Shown here: piece after piece, positions 45,607-54,525 of the stretch | How positions within the stretch are numbered: the first letter of the stretch is position 1 | How the letters are laid out: each line of letters opens with the position of its first letter | From: Paracoccaceae bacterium | GTDB lineage: Bacteria > Pseudomonadota > Alphaproteobacteria > Rhodobacterales > Rhodobacteraceae | Direction of reading: 5' to 3' | Assembly (NCBI GenBank): GCA_033344815.1 | Contig: JAWPMR010000001.1 | Span: 4,946,136-5,010,135, forward strand | Length of the DNA: 64,000 nt | The notes under the pieces: generated by a model | Told to the model about the DNA's origin: nothing | Databases searched by the model: none | What the model saw: only the letters and a program-made list of their open reading frames with translations | Translations under genes and position numbers: made by a program

Positions 45607-46502
45607 CGCAGCATGGGTTGTCAAGGCGCAGGGTCCTGCAGATTGCGGCAGCATTGCCAGTGGTGGGACTGTCCACTCGCGCAAAAGCGTCTGCGCCGGC
45701 CGCGTATTGGCGTGGAGTTGCTCTAGGTGCATCCTCCCAGATTGTGCTGGCAGGCCTGACCCAAGGGGAGGCAGCGCCTGTGTTCGCGCAGGTGCGTGAC
45801 GAAGTTTCACGACTTGAGGGCATCTTTAGCCTGTTCCAGCGTCGTTCCGCTCTCTCGCTGTTGAACCAGACAGGCCATCTAGACGCGCCCGCGCCGGAAC
45901 TCCTTGAGGTGTTGAGCTTGTCCCAAAGTGTTTGGAACGCTTCTTGTGGGGCATTTGATCCGACGATCCAGCCGACGTGGCAGGCGCGTTCGCGTGGGGC
46001 TAACCCCGCCCCCCATCGCAGCTTCAGCGATCTGCGGTTTAACGCCACGAAGGTGACTTTGGCACTGGGGATGGCGCTGACGTTCAATGGGATTGCGCAA
46101 GGCTATATCACTGACCGTATCACGGCCCTGCTTTCGCGTGCAGGTCTTGTCGATGCTGTCGTGGACGCGGGCGAACAGCGCGCAACTGGCCAACGTCCCG
46201 ACGGCGGCCCGTGGCGTGTCGGCATTGCAAACCCTGCCGGTGTACTGCTGAAACAGGTCAGCCTTCGCGATCGGTCTTTGGCGACATCCTCGAGCTATGG
46301 CACGCGACTGGCGGGCGGCGCGGGCCACATCATTGACGCGCGCGATGGTCTGCCTGCAACGCGCTGGAGCACGGTCAGTGTGATGCATGACAGTGCCGCA
46401 TTGGCCGATGCGCTTTCGACGGCGGCTTGTTGCCTGTCTGTCGGGGAAACCGACGCCATGCTCACCCACTTCCGCGATGCACGTCTGATCCTGCGCACGT
46501 AG
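45603..46502 (+). CDS. nirX: ApbE-family FAD:protein FMN transferase (NirX/NosX-like)
   Basis: A 299-residue periplasmic flavinyltransferase. The N-terminus has a Tat signal (SRRRVLQIAAALPVVGLS). ApbE landmarks are VRDEVSRLEGIFSLFQ, FDPTIQPTW, ALTFNGIAQGYITDRI, VDAGEQRATG and HIIDARDGLPA. It attaches FMN to a threonine of membrane proteins such as NosR/NirI, and a NirI-type protein is coded at 54526-56502. The ribosome site GGAGGAAAGC precedes ATG. The name NirX is given by context; a NosX role in a remote nos cluster is also possible. Confidence 0.85.
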   Translation: MTQHGLSRRRVLQIAAALPVVGLSTRAKASAPAAYWRGVALGASSQIVLAGLTQGEAAPVFAQVRDEVSRLEGIFSLFQRRSALSLLNQTGHLDAPAPELLEVLSLSQSVWNASCGAFDPTIQPTWQARSRGANPAPHRSFSDLRFNATKVTLALGMALTFNGIAQGYITDRITALLSRAGLVDAVVDAGEQRATGQRPDGGPWRVGIANPAGVLLKQVSLRDRSLATSSSYGTRLAGGAGHIIDARDGLPATRWSTVSVMHDSAALADALSTAACCLSVGETDAMLTHFRDARLILRT

Positions 46503-46515
46503 GGGCGGGGTAGTC

Positions 46516-47208
46516 TCAGCGCTTGCTGATCAGGGCGCGTAGGGCTTCACGATCCTTGATCACGGCGTTCTGACCGCTTGTCTTTACGCCGTGTTGCTGC
46601 AATTCGGTGAAAGTCCGCGAAAGCTGTTGCGGGCTGGTTCCAATCTTTGCGGCAATCAGGGACTTGCTGAACGGTAAGGCAAATTGTTGGCCATCTCCGG
46701 TATTGTCAGAGTGCTGCAACAGAAATTTAGCCAGCCTTTCGCGGATTGTACGGGACTTGAGCCATTCCACATCATCCACCAACCCGTGCAATTTTTGAAA
46801 AAGCGCCGAGAGCGAATGTGTAAGGATCGCACGATTGCTCTGCATCAAATCGAGCAGCTGCGAGCCATTTATCGCAAGGGCGCGTATATCGGTCATGGCC
46901 TGACAGGACGCGGGATAAGCTTTGCCGAGCAAAGCAGGGGCCTCGGCCAAACAGTCACCTTTGTGAAATGACTCGACCAGCGTGTGCGACCCGTCGCTTT
47001 CATCGCGGGCGATCTGTGCCCAGCCATCCAGGATGAGGAACAAATTATCAGCCCGTTCGCCTTGCTCAAAGAGGTACTCCGAACGCTTCAATTTTGTCAG
47101 CGCCCCCCGCGCCGTGATGCTCGACAAATCCTCCTCGTTCATGGCGGAACACAAAACAGAATGTCGAAGTGCGTCACGGTCACTATCGTTCAGAAAAGCT
47201 AAGTTCAC
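46516..47208 (-). CDS. Crp/Fnr-family regulator, Dnr/NnrR type
   Basis: A 230-residue regulator with a cyclic-nucleotide-binding-like N-domain (about residues 20-140) and an HTH at about 178-200 (SKSLIAAKIGTSPQQLSRTF). The cysteine pattern of FNR iron-sulfur proteins is absent, so it fits Dnr/NnrR proteins that sense NO through heme. In the recognition helix the usual Glu of E-x-x-S-R is Gln (QQLSR). It converges on apbE and is divergent from the second Crp/Fnr gene. It is a candidate activator for nirS and norC. Confidence 0.85.
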   Translation of the reverse strand: MNLAFLNDSDRDALRHSVLCSAMNEEDLSSITARGALTKLKRSEYLFEQGERADNLFLILDGWAQIARDESDGSHTLVESFHKGDCLAEAPALLGKAYPASCQAMTDIRALAINGSQLLDLMQSNRAILTHSLSALFQKLHGLVDDVEWLKSRTIRERLAKFLLQHSDNTGDGQQFALPFSKSLIAAKIGTSPQQLSRTFTELQQHGVKTSGQNAVIKDREALRALISKR

Positions 47209-47244
47209 TGGGGAAGTCCTGAAGTTTCAAACATACCGGCACCC

Positions 47245-47312
47245 TACACTTTTGATAGGGATCGTAAACATCGCGCGCCCCAAGTTTGTCAGGTTGTTTT
47301 TACACTTTTGAT
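47245..47312. promoter_or_regulatory. Two TACACTTTTGAT repeats between divergent Crp/Fnr genes
   Basis: TACACTTTTGAT occurs at 47245-47256 and again at 47301-47312, 56 bases apart. Each copy contains TTGAT, one half of an FNR/Dnr box. The first is followed by AGGGATCGT (TTGAT-N4-ATCgt), the second by CAGAATTGA. They may be regulatory sites for the two divergent regulators. Confidence 0.4.
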
Positions 47313-47449
47313 CAGAATTGAGAATCCTCAAAGACAGGGTTTTGTTAACGATTAAGCTGGATCGCGTGGGGGTTTTTCTAGTTTCAGGTGAATCGCCAGA
47401 CCACGCGTCGTTAGCCACCTCGCTTCGGAAGCAACAGAAAGACAATAAA

Positions 47450-48184
47450 ATGAAAACCATGTTGGAGATAGCAGGGCGCGCCCCGATCTTTAAACACGTG
47501 CCCTTCGCTGAATTGGAGCGATTTTTGCGAAGGTCCACGGTACGCAAGCTGGATCGCGGAGCCTCGCTTTATTTGCAGGGCGAAGCGGCGCACAGCCTGT
47601 ATTTGGTTTTGAAAGGCTGGGTGAAAACTTACCGTATGACGCCCTGTGGGAACGAAGCAGTCGTTGGCATATTCACGAGCTCCGGCAGTTTTGGCGAGGA
47701 AGCCGCGCTGGGAGATCAGCGTTTTTTTGCGGGTGCCGAGGCAGTGTCTTCCTGTGATGTTCTGCAAATCGACGCTCAGGTCGTGGCGCAGGCCTTGGCG
47801 GCGGACATGGTTCTTTGCCAGTCCGTTCTGGCAGGCGCGATGGAAAGCAACCGTTGTCTGGTTGAACATGTCGAGCAGCTCAAATCCCATACCGGCGGAC
47901 AGCGTATAGCTGATTTTCTACTATCGCTTTGTGGTGCAAATACGGGAAACTGTACGGTAATCCTGCCGTATGATAAGGTGCTGATTGCAGCATGGCTGGG
48001 TATGAAACCTGAATCGCTGTCGCGCGCTTTCCGCCGCCTCAAAGGATATGGAGTGACGATCCAGAAGGACCATGCCATCATCGACTCGGTCGAAAGACTG
48101 GCCGAATATGCAGATGAAGACCCGGCAGAATCCTGGAGTGCCAAACATGAACGCAAAGCTGAACGCTGTACTGCAAGCCATTGA
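47450..48184 (+). CDS. Crp/Fnr-family regulator
   Basis: A 244-residue regulator with an N-terminal effector domain and a HTH (DKVLIAAWLGMKPESLSRAF) in which E-x-x-S-R is intact, as in FNR and Dnr proteins. It lacks the FNR Fe-S cysteine cluster. The ATG at 47450 follows AAAGACAATAAA; the frame is open to 47318 but the extra N-terminus does not match the family. The DUF4202 gene starts 38 bases before its end. A role in NO or nitrite response is inferred from the neighbours. Confidence 0.85.
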   Translation: MKTMLEIAGRAPIFKHVPFAELERFLRRSTVRKLDRGASLYLQGEAAHSLYLVLKGWVKTYRMTPCGNEAVVGIFTSSGSFGEEAALGDQRFFAGAEAVSSCDVLQIDAQVVAQALAADMVLCQSVLAGAMESNRCLVEHVEQLKSHTGGQRIADFLLSLCGANTGNCTVILPYDKVLIAAWLGMKPESLSRAFRRLKGYGVTIQKDHAIIDSVERLAEYADEDPAESWSAKHERKAERCTASH

Positions 48185-48734
48185 TGCGGCGAATCTAGCC
48201 GACCCTGTGTTGGAGCCAGACGATGCAGGTGTCGATCACCCCGAGGCCTATCTTTACGGGCTGCGTATGACATCGGAGTTGGAGCAGCTGCTTGGGGATC
48301 AGGCCAGCGATGTGCTGCGTATTGCGGCCCGCGGCCAACACATTGAGCGATGGTTGCTCAAGCGGGCGACGTATCCTGAAGGCCGCGCAGGTTATCTTCA
48401 GTGGCGCCGTGATCAGGGCTCAGCGCATGGCGCGCGCCTGGCAGGGTTGATGCAGGATGCAGGCTACGGCGCCGACGCATGCGCACGTGTTGGCGTGTTG
48501 CTGCGCAAGGAAGGCATCAAGCGCGACCCTGAGGTGCAGCAACTTGAAGACATAATCTGTTTTACTTTCCTCAAATGGTATTTTGCGCCTTTTGCCGCAA
48601 AACATCCCGAAGACAAGGTACTGGACATCGTGGCCAAGACGGCTCGGAAGATGTCAGAGGAGGCCCGCGCCCGTGTGTTGGCCGAATTCGATTTGCCGGT
48701 GCCGCTTGCGGACGCCGTAAAGGCCGCCGCCTAA
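48147..48734 (+). CDS. DUF4202 family protein
   Basis: A 195-residue soluble, mainly helical protein. It matches the DUF4202 pattern: AIDAANLADP at the start, then LYGLRMTSELEQL, IAARGQHIERWLLKRATYPEGRAGYLQWRRDQG, and LEDIICFTFLKWYF. The histidine and acidic residues in these segments suggest a metal-binding HD-like fold, but no function is known. The ATG lies inside the last 38 bases of the Crp/Fnr gene, so the two are translated together. Its stop overlaps the stop of the convergent norF-like gene by four bases. Confidence 0.75.
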   Translation: MNAKLNAVLQAIDAANLADPVLEPDDAGVDHPEAYLYGLRMTSELEQLLGDQASDVLRIAARGQHIERWLLKRATYPEGRAGYLQWRRDQGSAHGARLAGLMQDAGYGADACARVGVLLRKEGIKRDPEVQQLEDIICFTFLKWYFAPFAAKHPEDKVLDIVAKTARKMSEEARARVLAEFDLPVPLADAVKAAA

Positions 48735-49015
48735 GCCGCAAGAAACAAGGTGAGCAACAGCGCAATGAAGCAAAACAGCCCAAAAAGGATACCACCGGAC
48801 CACCCCGGTACGCCGCGAAGTTCCAGGTAATCCAGCAGCACCAACCTGGCCTTGAGCCCTGCCGCCAACAAGATCAGGCTTCCGGAAACGGTCGCGGGCA
48901 TGGGGCTGAAATGCAAAACAGTTCCAAGTGCGGTAAAGGCTGTAAGAGCAAGCCATGCACGGATCAGATGCGCGCCAGTCACAGCAGATAGATGACGGGA
49001 AAGAGCAGCACCCAA
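48731..49015 (-). CDS. norF: NorF-like small membrane protein
   Basis: A 94-residue protein with three hydrophobic segments, similar in size and place to NorF of Paracoccus and to the cytochrome oxidase subunit IV family. It follows norE with a 37-base overlap. NorF is thought to aid assembly or activity of NO reductase. The symbol rests mainly on position. Confidence 0.65.
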   Translation of the reverse strand: MGAALSRHLSAVTGAHLIRAWLALTAFTALGTVLHFSPMPATVSGSLILLAAGLKARLVLLDYLELRGVPGWSGGILFGLFCFIALLLTLFLAA

Positions 49016-49509
49016 ACCAGATCAACCATATGCCAGAAGGCTACACCCGTCTGCATGACACGGTGCTGTGCGTGCCAACCCACCAAGGTCAGAATCACGA
49101 TGCCTGCGATGACATGTGCGGCGTGAAACCCGGTCAGCAAGTAGTAAAAGGTGTAAAAGGCATGCGTCTCAAAATTGATCCCGGCGGCGGATTTGGCTGC
49201 GTATTCGATCCCTTTGAACCATAAAAACGCCATACCTAAAAGCGCCGCTGTCAATAGCCGGAGGCGCGCGGCGCGCTTGGTGTCAGCGATGCAGGCAAGC
49301 GCGGCAAAGAGGCCGGATGTCACCAGAATAATCGTGTTGACCCCTGCCAGTTCGACTCTCAGATGGCTTTGAGCGTTGGCGAACCCGATCGGATCCGTCA
49401 GGCGCACGCTCATAAAAGCGGCAAGCCCGGCACCAAACACTGCCAATTCGGAAAAGATAAGCACCCACATCATGACCTCGCCCGGCAGCCCTTGGGGCTC
49501 AGTACTCAT
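48979..49509 (-). CDS. norE: NorE, cytochrome oxidase subunit III-like protein
   Basis: A 176-residue membrane protein with five hydrophobic segments and the subunit III pattern: EVMMWVLIFSELAVFGAGL, FYLLTGFHAAHV and FWHMVDLVWVLLFP. It belongs to the nor accessory genes and affects NO reductase function without being part of the catalytic core. Its ATG touches the norD stop by a single base. Confidence 0.85.
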   Translation of the reverse strand: MSTEPQGLPGEVMMWVLIFSELAVFGAGLAAFMSVRLTDPIGFANAQSHLRVELAGVNTIILVTSGLFAALACIADTKRAARLRLLTAALLGMAFLWFKGIEYAAKSAAGINFETHAFYTFYYLLTGFHAAHVIAGIVILTLVGWHAQHRVMQTGVAFWHMVDLVWVLLFPVIYLL

Positions 49510-51410
49510 CAGCCATCTCCGACCAGCTGCCGGTAGAGCGCGGGCAGGGCGGTGATCAGTTGCTCGGGCTGTGCGATCACCGCATAGCCGCCAGGTCCGA
49601 ACATCCGGGGAAACCAGCTTTGTCCCTTCGGATCGACGGTTATGCCAAAAACAGATTGGCCTCGCATCCGCGCCTCATGCACCGCCTTGCGGGTATCCTC
49701 AATGCCGTGGCGGCCTTCATAGTGGTCGATGTCATTGGGTTTGCCGTCGGTCAGCACCAACAGCAGCCGCGCCGTTTGCGGTGTGGTCTGCAGATCCGCC
49801 GAAACATGCCGGATCGCAGCGCCTAACCGGGTGTAAAAACCGGGTCGCAGACTGGCCAGCTTGCATTCAATTTCGCCGCTCATGGGGTCAGTGAAATCCT
49901 TGCAGCGCTCCACATAGACGCGATTGCGGCGCAAAGAAGAAAACGCGTGGATCGCCAGCGGATCGCCACAGGCGTGCAATCCCCAGGCAAGGGCTATGAG
50001 CGCTTCGCGTTCGATGTCGATTACCGCGCGACCTGTCACGGCACTTTCGGTGCTGCGCGATGTATCAATGAGGATGGACACGGCCAGATTGCGCGACGTG
50101 GGCCGCGTCTGGCACCACAACCGGTCCTGCGCTGATCCGGTAGCGGCAAGATCGGCCCGCGCGCGGATCACCGACGACAAATCCAGCGTGTCCCCATCGG
50201 GTTGCGATTTCAGCGTGACAGGGCGGGGGCGAAACGTTTCAAATTGGCGGCGCACGTTGCGGATGCGGCGCTTCGCGGCGGCGTCCTGCGGGGCTGGGGC
50301 GTCGGCGGCCTCAGTATCGGAGGCATAGACGCAGCAATGATCGCGCAGATAGCTTTGGCTTTGCACGTCCCATTCGTCATAGGTGTGCTTGCCCGAAGCC
50401 GCCTCGCGATTCACATCCGCTGGGGACAGATCGAGGTTCAGTTTGAACTTGCTGGTCGGTGCTTTGGAAATATCAGTGAGGGAGAGTTCTTCAAGGTCAT
50501 CCAATGCCTTTTTGGCAGCCTCCGGATCGTCATCATCGGTGCGCCGGTTCAGGTTCAGGAAATCGGCAAAACTCAGGATGGCCTCGAACTTGTGCAGGAT
50601 GAGGCTGTCGCGCCGCTCGGTCTGGTCGGCGGCTTTGCGTGTGCCCTTCTTGGTGGTTTCGATGGCCTCATCGGCGTTTGTTTTGCTCTCGTCAGGTGCC
50701 GTGTCGGTCGTGTCAAAACCACTTTGCGCAGCCGGCAGCAACCGAGGCCAAAGCGGCACAGGACGCAGTGGCCGATACTTGCGCGGTGCGGCACCGGGGA
50801 GCGGTTCCGGGGCATCACCCTCACCAAGAACGTATCGAGCGAGCTGTTCGGCACTGGCCTCTGCACGGGGCAGGGCGGTGCGCGGGCGGACCGCAAGATG
50901 CGCGTCTTTCAAGGCGATAAACAGTGTTTTGAAGCCCGGGTAATCAGTCAGGGCGCGGAGGGCCATTTCCTGCCCCGCATGCAGGTAGGCAATATCGGCG
51001 GCCAGCAGATCATCGGGCGGCGCGGGGACATCCCGCACACCTGCCGAGCAGACCGTGAGCCATGTATAAAGCCCTCGGTTCAGCGCGGGATCGGCAAAGA
51101 GATCGAGCGTGCGGGGAAGGCGTAGGATCCCGCCGTCAAAGTTGGCTTGCGGCGTGTGTTCCGCCCATGTGCCCAGCCCACGCCTCCAGCTCAGACGGTG
51201 ATGGCTAGCCGTGTCCATAACGGGGCGTATTTCGACCGAAGCGTCCCCGCCCAGACCCCGGAACAACACAGACAGTCGCGCCATCTCATCTTCCAGATGC
51301 ACGGCCGCTTGCGGGTGTGTCGGTTCGGGCGCATCGAAATGACTGGCCCAGCGATGCCAGATCTTGCCAATGGTCTCTTCCGGTTCCCAGGGTTCCAGCG
51401 CGTGCGACAT
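49509..51410 (-). CDS. norD: NorD, von Willebrand A domain protein
   Basis: A 633-residue cytoplasmic protein with a C-terminal VWA domain carrying the MIDAS motif DTSRS near residue 450 and VLTDGKPNDIDHYEGRHGIEDT later. With the MoxR-type ATPase NorQ it assembles or inserts the non-heme iron of NorB. It starts three bases after the norQ stop. The length is typical for NorD. Confidence 0.9.
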   Translation of the reverse strand: MSHALEPWEPEETIGKIWHRWASHFDAPEPTHPQAAVHLEDEMARLSVLFRGLGGDASVEIRPVMDTASHHRLSWRRGLGTWAEHTPQANFDGGILRLPRTLDLFADPALNRGLYTWLTVCSAGVRDVPAPPDDLLAADIAYLHAGQEMALRALTDYPGFKTLFIALKDAHLAVRPRTALPRAEASAEQLARYVLGEGDAPEPLPGAAPRKYRPLRPVPLWPRLLPAAQSGFDTTDTAPDESKTNADEAIETTKKGTRKAADQTERRDSLILHKFEAILSFADFLNLNRRTDDDDPEAAKKALDDLEELSLTDISKAPTSKFKLNLDLSPADVNREAASGKHTYDEWDVQSQSYLRDHCCVYASDTEAADAPAPQDAAAKRRIRNVRRQFETFRPRPVTLKSQPDGDTLDLSSVIRARADLAATGSAQDRLWCQTRPTSRNLAVSILIDTSRSTESAVTGRAVIDIEREALIALAWGLHACGDPLAIHAFSSLRRNRVYVERCKDFTDPMSGEIECKLASLRPGFYTRLGAAIRHVSADLQTTPQTARLLLVLTDGKPNDIDHYEGRHGIEDTRKAVHEARMRGQSVFGITVDPKGQSWFPRMFGPGGYAVIAQPEQLITALPALYRQLVGDG

Positions 51411-51413
51411 GGA

Positions 51414-52226
51414 TCAGCCAAAGACCGCAGTCACAATATCGACGAGGCCCTGCTGCACGTCTTCGTCATCCGACAAGGGTTCGATCATCGCGGCATGGAT
51501 GGCCTGTTGCAGGGGCATACCGTTTGCGATCAGAGTCGCGGCATAGATCACCAGCCGGGTGGAAACGCCTTCTTCAAGGTCCTGCCCCTTGAGCGTGCGG
51601 AACTTGGCAGCAAGACGCACAAGGTTGGTGCAGCGATCAGGAGCCAGCCCGCTTTCCTCTGCGACGATGGCGATTTCCTGATCCATCGGCGGGAAATCAA
51701 AGGTGGCAGATAAAAACCGCTGGCGGGTAGAGGGTTTCAGGGTCTTGAGAATGTTCTGATAGCCGGGGTTGTAGGAGGCCACCAGCATGAAGCCGGGAGC
51801 GGCTTCGAGCGTTTCGCCGGTACGATCAATCGGCAAGATGCGGCGATCATCGGTTAGAGGGTGCACCACGACGGTGACGTCCTTGCGGGCTTCCACGACC
51901 TCATCGAGGTAGCAAATCGCCCCCTCGCGCACCGCACGGGTCAGCGGCCCATCGGCCCAGACGGTATCACCGCCCTTGAGCAGATAGCGCCCGATCAGGT
52001 CCGCTGCCGACAGATCGTCATGGCAGGCCACCGTGTAGAGCGGCAGGCCAAGTCGGGCGGCCATATGGCTGACAAAACGGGTTTTGCCGCAGCCCGTCGG
52101 CCCTTTGAGCAAGAGCGGCATGTTGTTGCGTGCCGCCGCCTCGAAAAGTTCACATTCGGAGCCTTGCGGCATGTAAAAGGGGGCGTTGGCCGCCCCCTTA
52201 TCGAGTTCCGGGATTTGCATGTTCAT
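51414..52226 (-). CDS. norQ: NorQ, MoxR-type AAA ATPase
   Basis: A 270-residue ATPase. Walker A GPTGCGKT is at residues 42-49, Walker B ICYLDEVVEARKD near residue 108, and sensor 1 in MLVASYNPGYQ. It works with NorD to mature NO reductase. Its ATG overlaps the norB stop (ATGA). Confidence 0.92.
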   Translation of the reverse strand: MNMQIPELDKGAANAPFYMPQGSECELFEAAARNNMPLLLKGPTGCGKTRFVSHMAARLGLPLYTVACHDDLSAADLIGRYLLKGGDTVWADGPLTRAVREGAICYLDEVVEARKDVTVVVHPLTDDRRILPIDRTGETLEAAPGFMLVASYNPGYQNILKTLKPSTRQRFLSATFDFPPMDQEIAIVAEESGLAPDRCTNLVRLAAKFRTLKGQDLEEGVSTRLVIYAATLIANGMPLQQAIHAAMIEPLSDDEDVQQGLVDIVTAVFG

Positions 52227-53587
52227 TCTGCGGCCACTTTCGCGGAGCCGGAAATGACCTCTTTGCGTGGAAAGGTTACCGCGTATATGAACAACAGCGC
52301 TCCGAGAACTACCGCGATCCCGGCGCCAAAGCGCATCCAGTAGAAAATGGCGATCGCGTCCTGCACATCCATGAAGTAGTCACCCTGCACGCGCTGTGCG
52401 TGGGTTTGTACGGTCCCCGCAAATGTCAGCACGAAGGTCATGAAGGTCATACCACCGGCCATCAGCCAGAAGGACGCCATGTTGAGCACCTGATTATAGG
52501 GATCACGCTGGCGCAGGATCGGGAACGCATAAGTAAAGATCGCGAGGTTCAGCGATACATAGGCCCCAAAAAAGGCGAGATGCCCGTGGGCTGCGGTGAT
52601 CTGCGTGCCGTGGGTATAATAGTTGATCCCGTGCAGCGTATGCAGAAAGCCCCAGACACCCGCCCCGAAAAAGGCCAGCGTGGCACAGCCCAGCGACCAC
52701 AGAAGGGCGGCCTTGTTGGGGTGATCCTTGCGGCCTTTCCAGACCATGACGAAAGCAAAGGCCATCATGCCAAAGAAGGGCACAACCTCAAGCGCAGAGA
52801 AGACTGACCCGATCCACTGCCAATAGCCCGGTGTCCCGATCCAGAAATAGTGGTGTCCGGTGCCGAGTATCCCTGAAAAGAGCGCCGTGGCGACGATCAG
52901 ATAGAGCCACTTTTCGATGATCTCACGATCAACGCCTGTCAGCTTGAGCATCAGGAAGGCAAGGACGGAGGCCATGACGAGTTCCCAGGTCCCTTCGACC
53001 CACAGATGCACCACATACCACCAGTACATCTTGTCCAAGGCCAAGTTTGACGGGTTGTAGAAGGCAAAGAGGAAGAGCAGCGTCAGCCCCCACAGCCCCA
53101 GCAGGAGCACGTTCGTGATGGCAGTCTTGCGGCCCTGCAACACGGTCATGGTGATGTTATACATGAAGATCAGCGCGGCCACGACGATGCCCATCTTGAC
53201 CCAGACGGGTTGTTCGAGGAACTCACGGCCCTCCTTGCCAAGCAGCCAGTTGCCCTCAAAGAGGTTGAACAAATAGGTAACCACGACGCCGAGTGTCCCA
53301 AGCACCATGATGGCGAGCTGCACATAGGCCAGCAGCGGGGAGTGGATCTCACGCTCTGATTCCTCGGGGATGACAAAATAGGCTGCTCCCATGAAGCCGA
53401 GCAACAGCCAAACGATCAGTGAATTGGTATGCAGCATGCGCACGATGTTGAAGGGGAGTATGTCGGACAGGAAATTGGGGCTGACATAGATCCAGCCTGC
53501 AATCAGACCTCCCGAAACCTGGACGACGAAAATCGCGAGCGCTACCGTAAAGTAGACCAACGCGATAGATTGAGATTGATACTTCAT
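52223..53587 (-). CDS. norB: NorB, nitric oxide reductase catalytic subunit
   Basis: Heme-copper oxidase-like subunit of 454 residues and about twelve hydrophobic segments. It reduces 2 NO to N2O using heme b, heme b3 and a non-heme iron. NorB features are MLHTNSLIVWLLLGFMGAAYFVIPEE near the start, the WVEGTWE and GTGHHYFWIG segments with metal-binding His residues, and HGHLAFFGAYVSLNLAI. It follows norC by nine bases. Confidence 0.95.
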   Translation of the reverse strand: MKYQSQSIALVYFTVALAIFVVQVSGGLIAGWIYVSPNFLSDILPFNIVRMLHTNSLIVWLLLGFMGAAYFVIPEESEREIHSPLLAYVQLAIMVLGTLGVVVTYLFNLFEGNWLLGKEGREFLEQPVWVKMGIVVAALIFMYNITMTVLQGRKTAITNVLLLGLWGLTLLFLFAFYNPSNLALDKMYWWYVVHLWVEGTWELVMASVLAFLMLKLTGVDREIIEKWLYLIVATALFSGILGTGHHYFWIGTPGYWQWIGSVFSALEVVPFFGMMAFAFVMVWKGRKDHPNKAALLWSLGCATLAFFGAGVWGFLHTLHGINYYTHGTQITAAHGHLAFFGAYVSLNLAIFTYAFPILRQRDPYNQVLNMASFWLMAGGMTFMTFVLTFAGTVQTHAQRVQGDYFMDVQDAIAIFYWMRFGAGIAVVLGALLFIYAVTFPRKEVISGSAKVAAE

Positions 53588-53596
53588 GAGCTTTCC

Positions 53597-54049
53597 TTAT
53601 CCAGCGTCGTTTGGTGGCCAGTCCTGATTGCGAATCGTGTTGGTCCACAGCAAGAAATCGCTCAGGGCGCGGTATTCATCATCGTTAAGGCCGAAGTTCG
53701 GCATCTGCCGGCGTCCTTCGATGCCCGTGGGCATTGCATCCATCCACCCTTTGAGCGTTTCAAAAGCGGCATCAGGATCGTCTTCAACGCCCCAGCGCGT
53801 CATCACGTTGCCCAGTTCGGGCGCGAAGTAGGCACCTTCGCCAAGGATGGAATGACAGTTCACGCAGCCGTGGATTTCCCACAGATGTTTCCCGTGCGCG
53901 ACTTTTTCGGTCAGGCTTGCCGCATCGGTGGAGGTAGTCACGATATACCTATGCGAATGAACCGACAGACCGACGAAGATAAGAATGAAAAATAATGACC
54001 CGCCATAGAATATGTTACGGGCCATGGAGGTCGTGAGAACGTCACGCAT
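53597..54049 (-). CDS. norC: NorC, nitric oxide reductase cytochrome c subunit
   Basis: A 150-residue membrane-anchored cytochrome c. One hydrophobic anchor (about residues 12-32) precedes the heme-binding CVNCH at residues 62-66; the probable Met ligand lies in RRQMPNF. It passes electrons from periplasmic donors to NorB. A ribosome site AAGGAG lies seven bases before ATG. An FNR/Dnr-like box is centred about 69 bases upstream. Confidence 0.95.
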   Translation of the reverse strand: MRDVLTTSMARNIFYGGSLFFILIFVGLSVHSHRYIVTTSTDAASLTEKVAHGKHLWEIHGCVNCHSILGEGAYFAPELGNVMTRWGVEDDPDAAFETLKGWMDAMPTGIEGRRQMPNFGLNDDEYRALSDFLLWTNTIRNQDWPPNDAG

Positions 54050-54089
54050 CCTTTGCTCCTTTTGATAGCAGGCCTATTCAGACAGGATG

Positions 54090-54116
54090 GTTAAGGCGAC
54101 CACTTGCCGCCTTAAC
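54090..54116 (-). terminator. Hairpin between cytochrome c and norC
   Basis: A perfect 9-bp stem (GTTAAGGCG / CGCCTTAAC) with a 9-base loop, about 16 bases after the cytochrome c stop. There is no T tract, so termination is likely partial. One arm overlaps the FNR-like box of norC. Confidence 0.55.
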
Positions 54117-54125
54117 GAAAGTCAA
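54112..54125 (-). promoter_or_regulatory. FNR/Dnr-type box for norC
   Basis: On the minus strand TTGACTTTCGTTAA, one mismatch from TTGA(T/C)-N4-(A/G)TCAA. Its centre is about 69 bases before the norC ATG, nearly the same distance as the nirS box to nirS. Confidence 0.6.
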
Positions 54126-54132
54126 GCTGTGC

Positions 54133-54510
54133 TCAGTCGAATGTCGCGAGGTAAGCGATAACATCTGCAACGTCGTCTTCTTTTCTCAGGCCCGCAAAGC
54201 TCATTTTCGTCTTGGGCAAGTACTCTTTTGGTTTAGTTAGAAATGCCGCCATTTCCTCTTCGCTCCAGACAAGGCCATCTGTCGCCTTTGCCAGTAATGC
54301 ATCCGAGTATTTGAAATCCGGGTTCGCGCCTGCGGCAGCTCCGATGATGCCGTTCAATGTGGGCCCAACCTTGTTTTTGGCGTCTTCACCCACGGCATGG
54401 CACGCTTTGCATTTGCGAAAGACCTTTTCACCATTGGCCGCGTCACCTGACGCAAAAGCTGGGCTGCTAAGTGTGAGGGCCAACAGGCCGATAGAGAGTT
54501 TGTGGAACAT
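54133..54510 (-). CDS. Periplasmic cytochrome c (class I, c550-like)
   Basis: A 125-residue secreted monoheme cytochrome c. The signal peptide ends SPAFA-SG at residue 20. The heme motif CKACH is at residues 34-38, followed by NKVGPTLNGIIG, and the Met ligand lies in KTKMSFAGLR near residue 100. This is the mitochondrial c/c2-like pattern. It starts 15 bases after the nirI stop and so is in the nirI unit. It is a likely electron donor to NirS or NorC. Confidence 0.9.
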   Translation of the reverse strand: MFHKLSIGLLALTLSSPAFASGDAANGEKVFRKCKACHAVGEDAKNKVGPTLNGIIGAAAGANPDFKYSDALLAKATDGLVWSEEEMAAFLTKPKEYLPKTKMSFAGLRKEDDVADVIAYLATFD

Positions 54511-54525
54511 GTTTTTTCCTTTGGA

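Noticed and set aside
50202-51125. 307-codon plus-strand frame
   Set aside because: Antisense to norD, which has a clear VWA domain.
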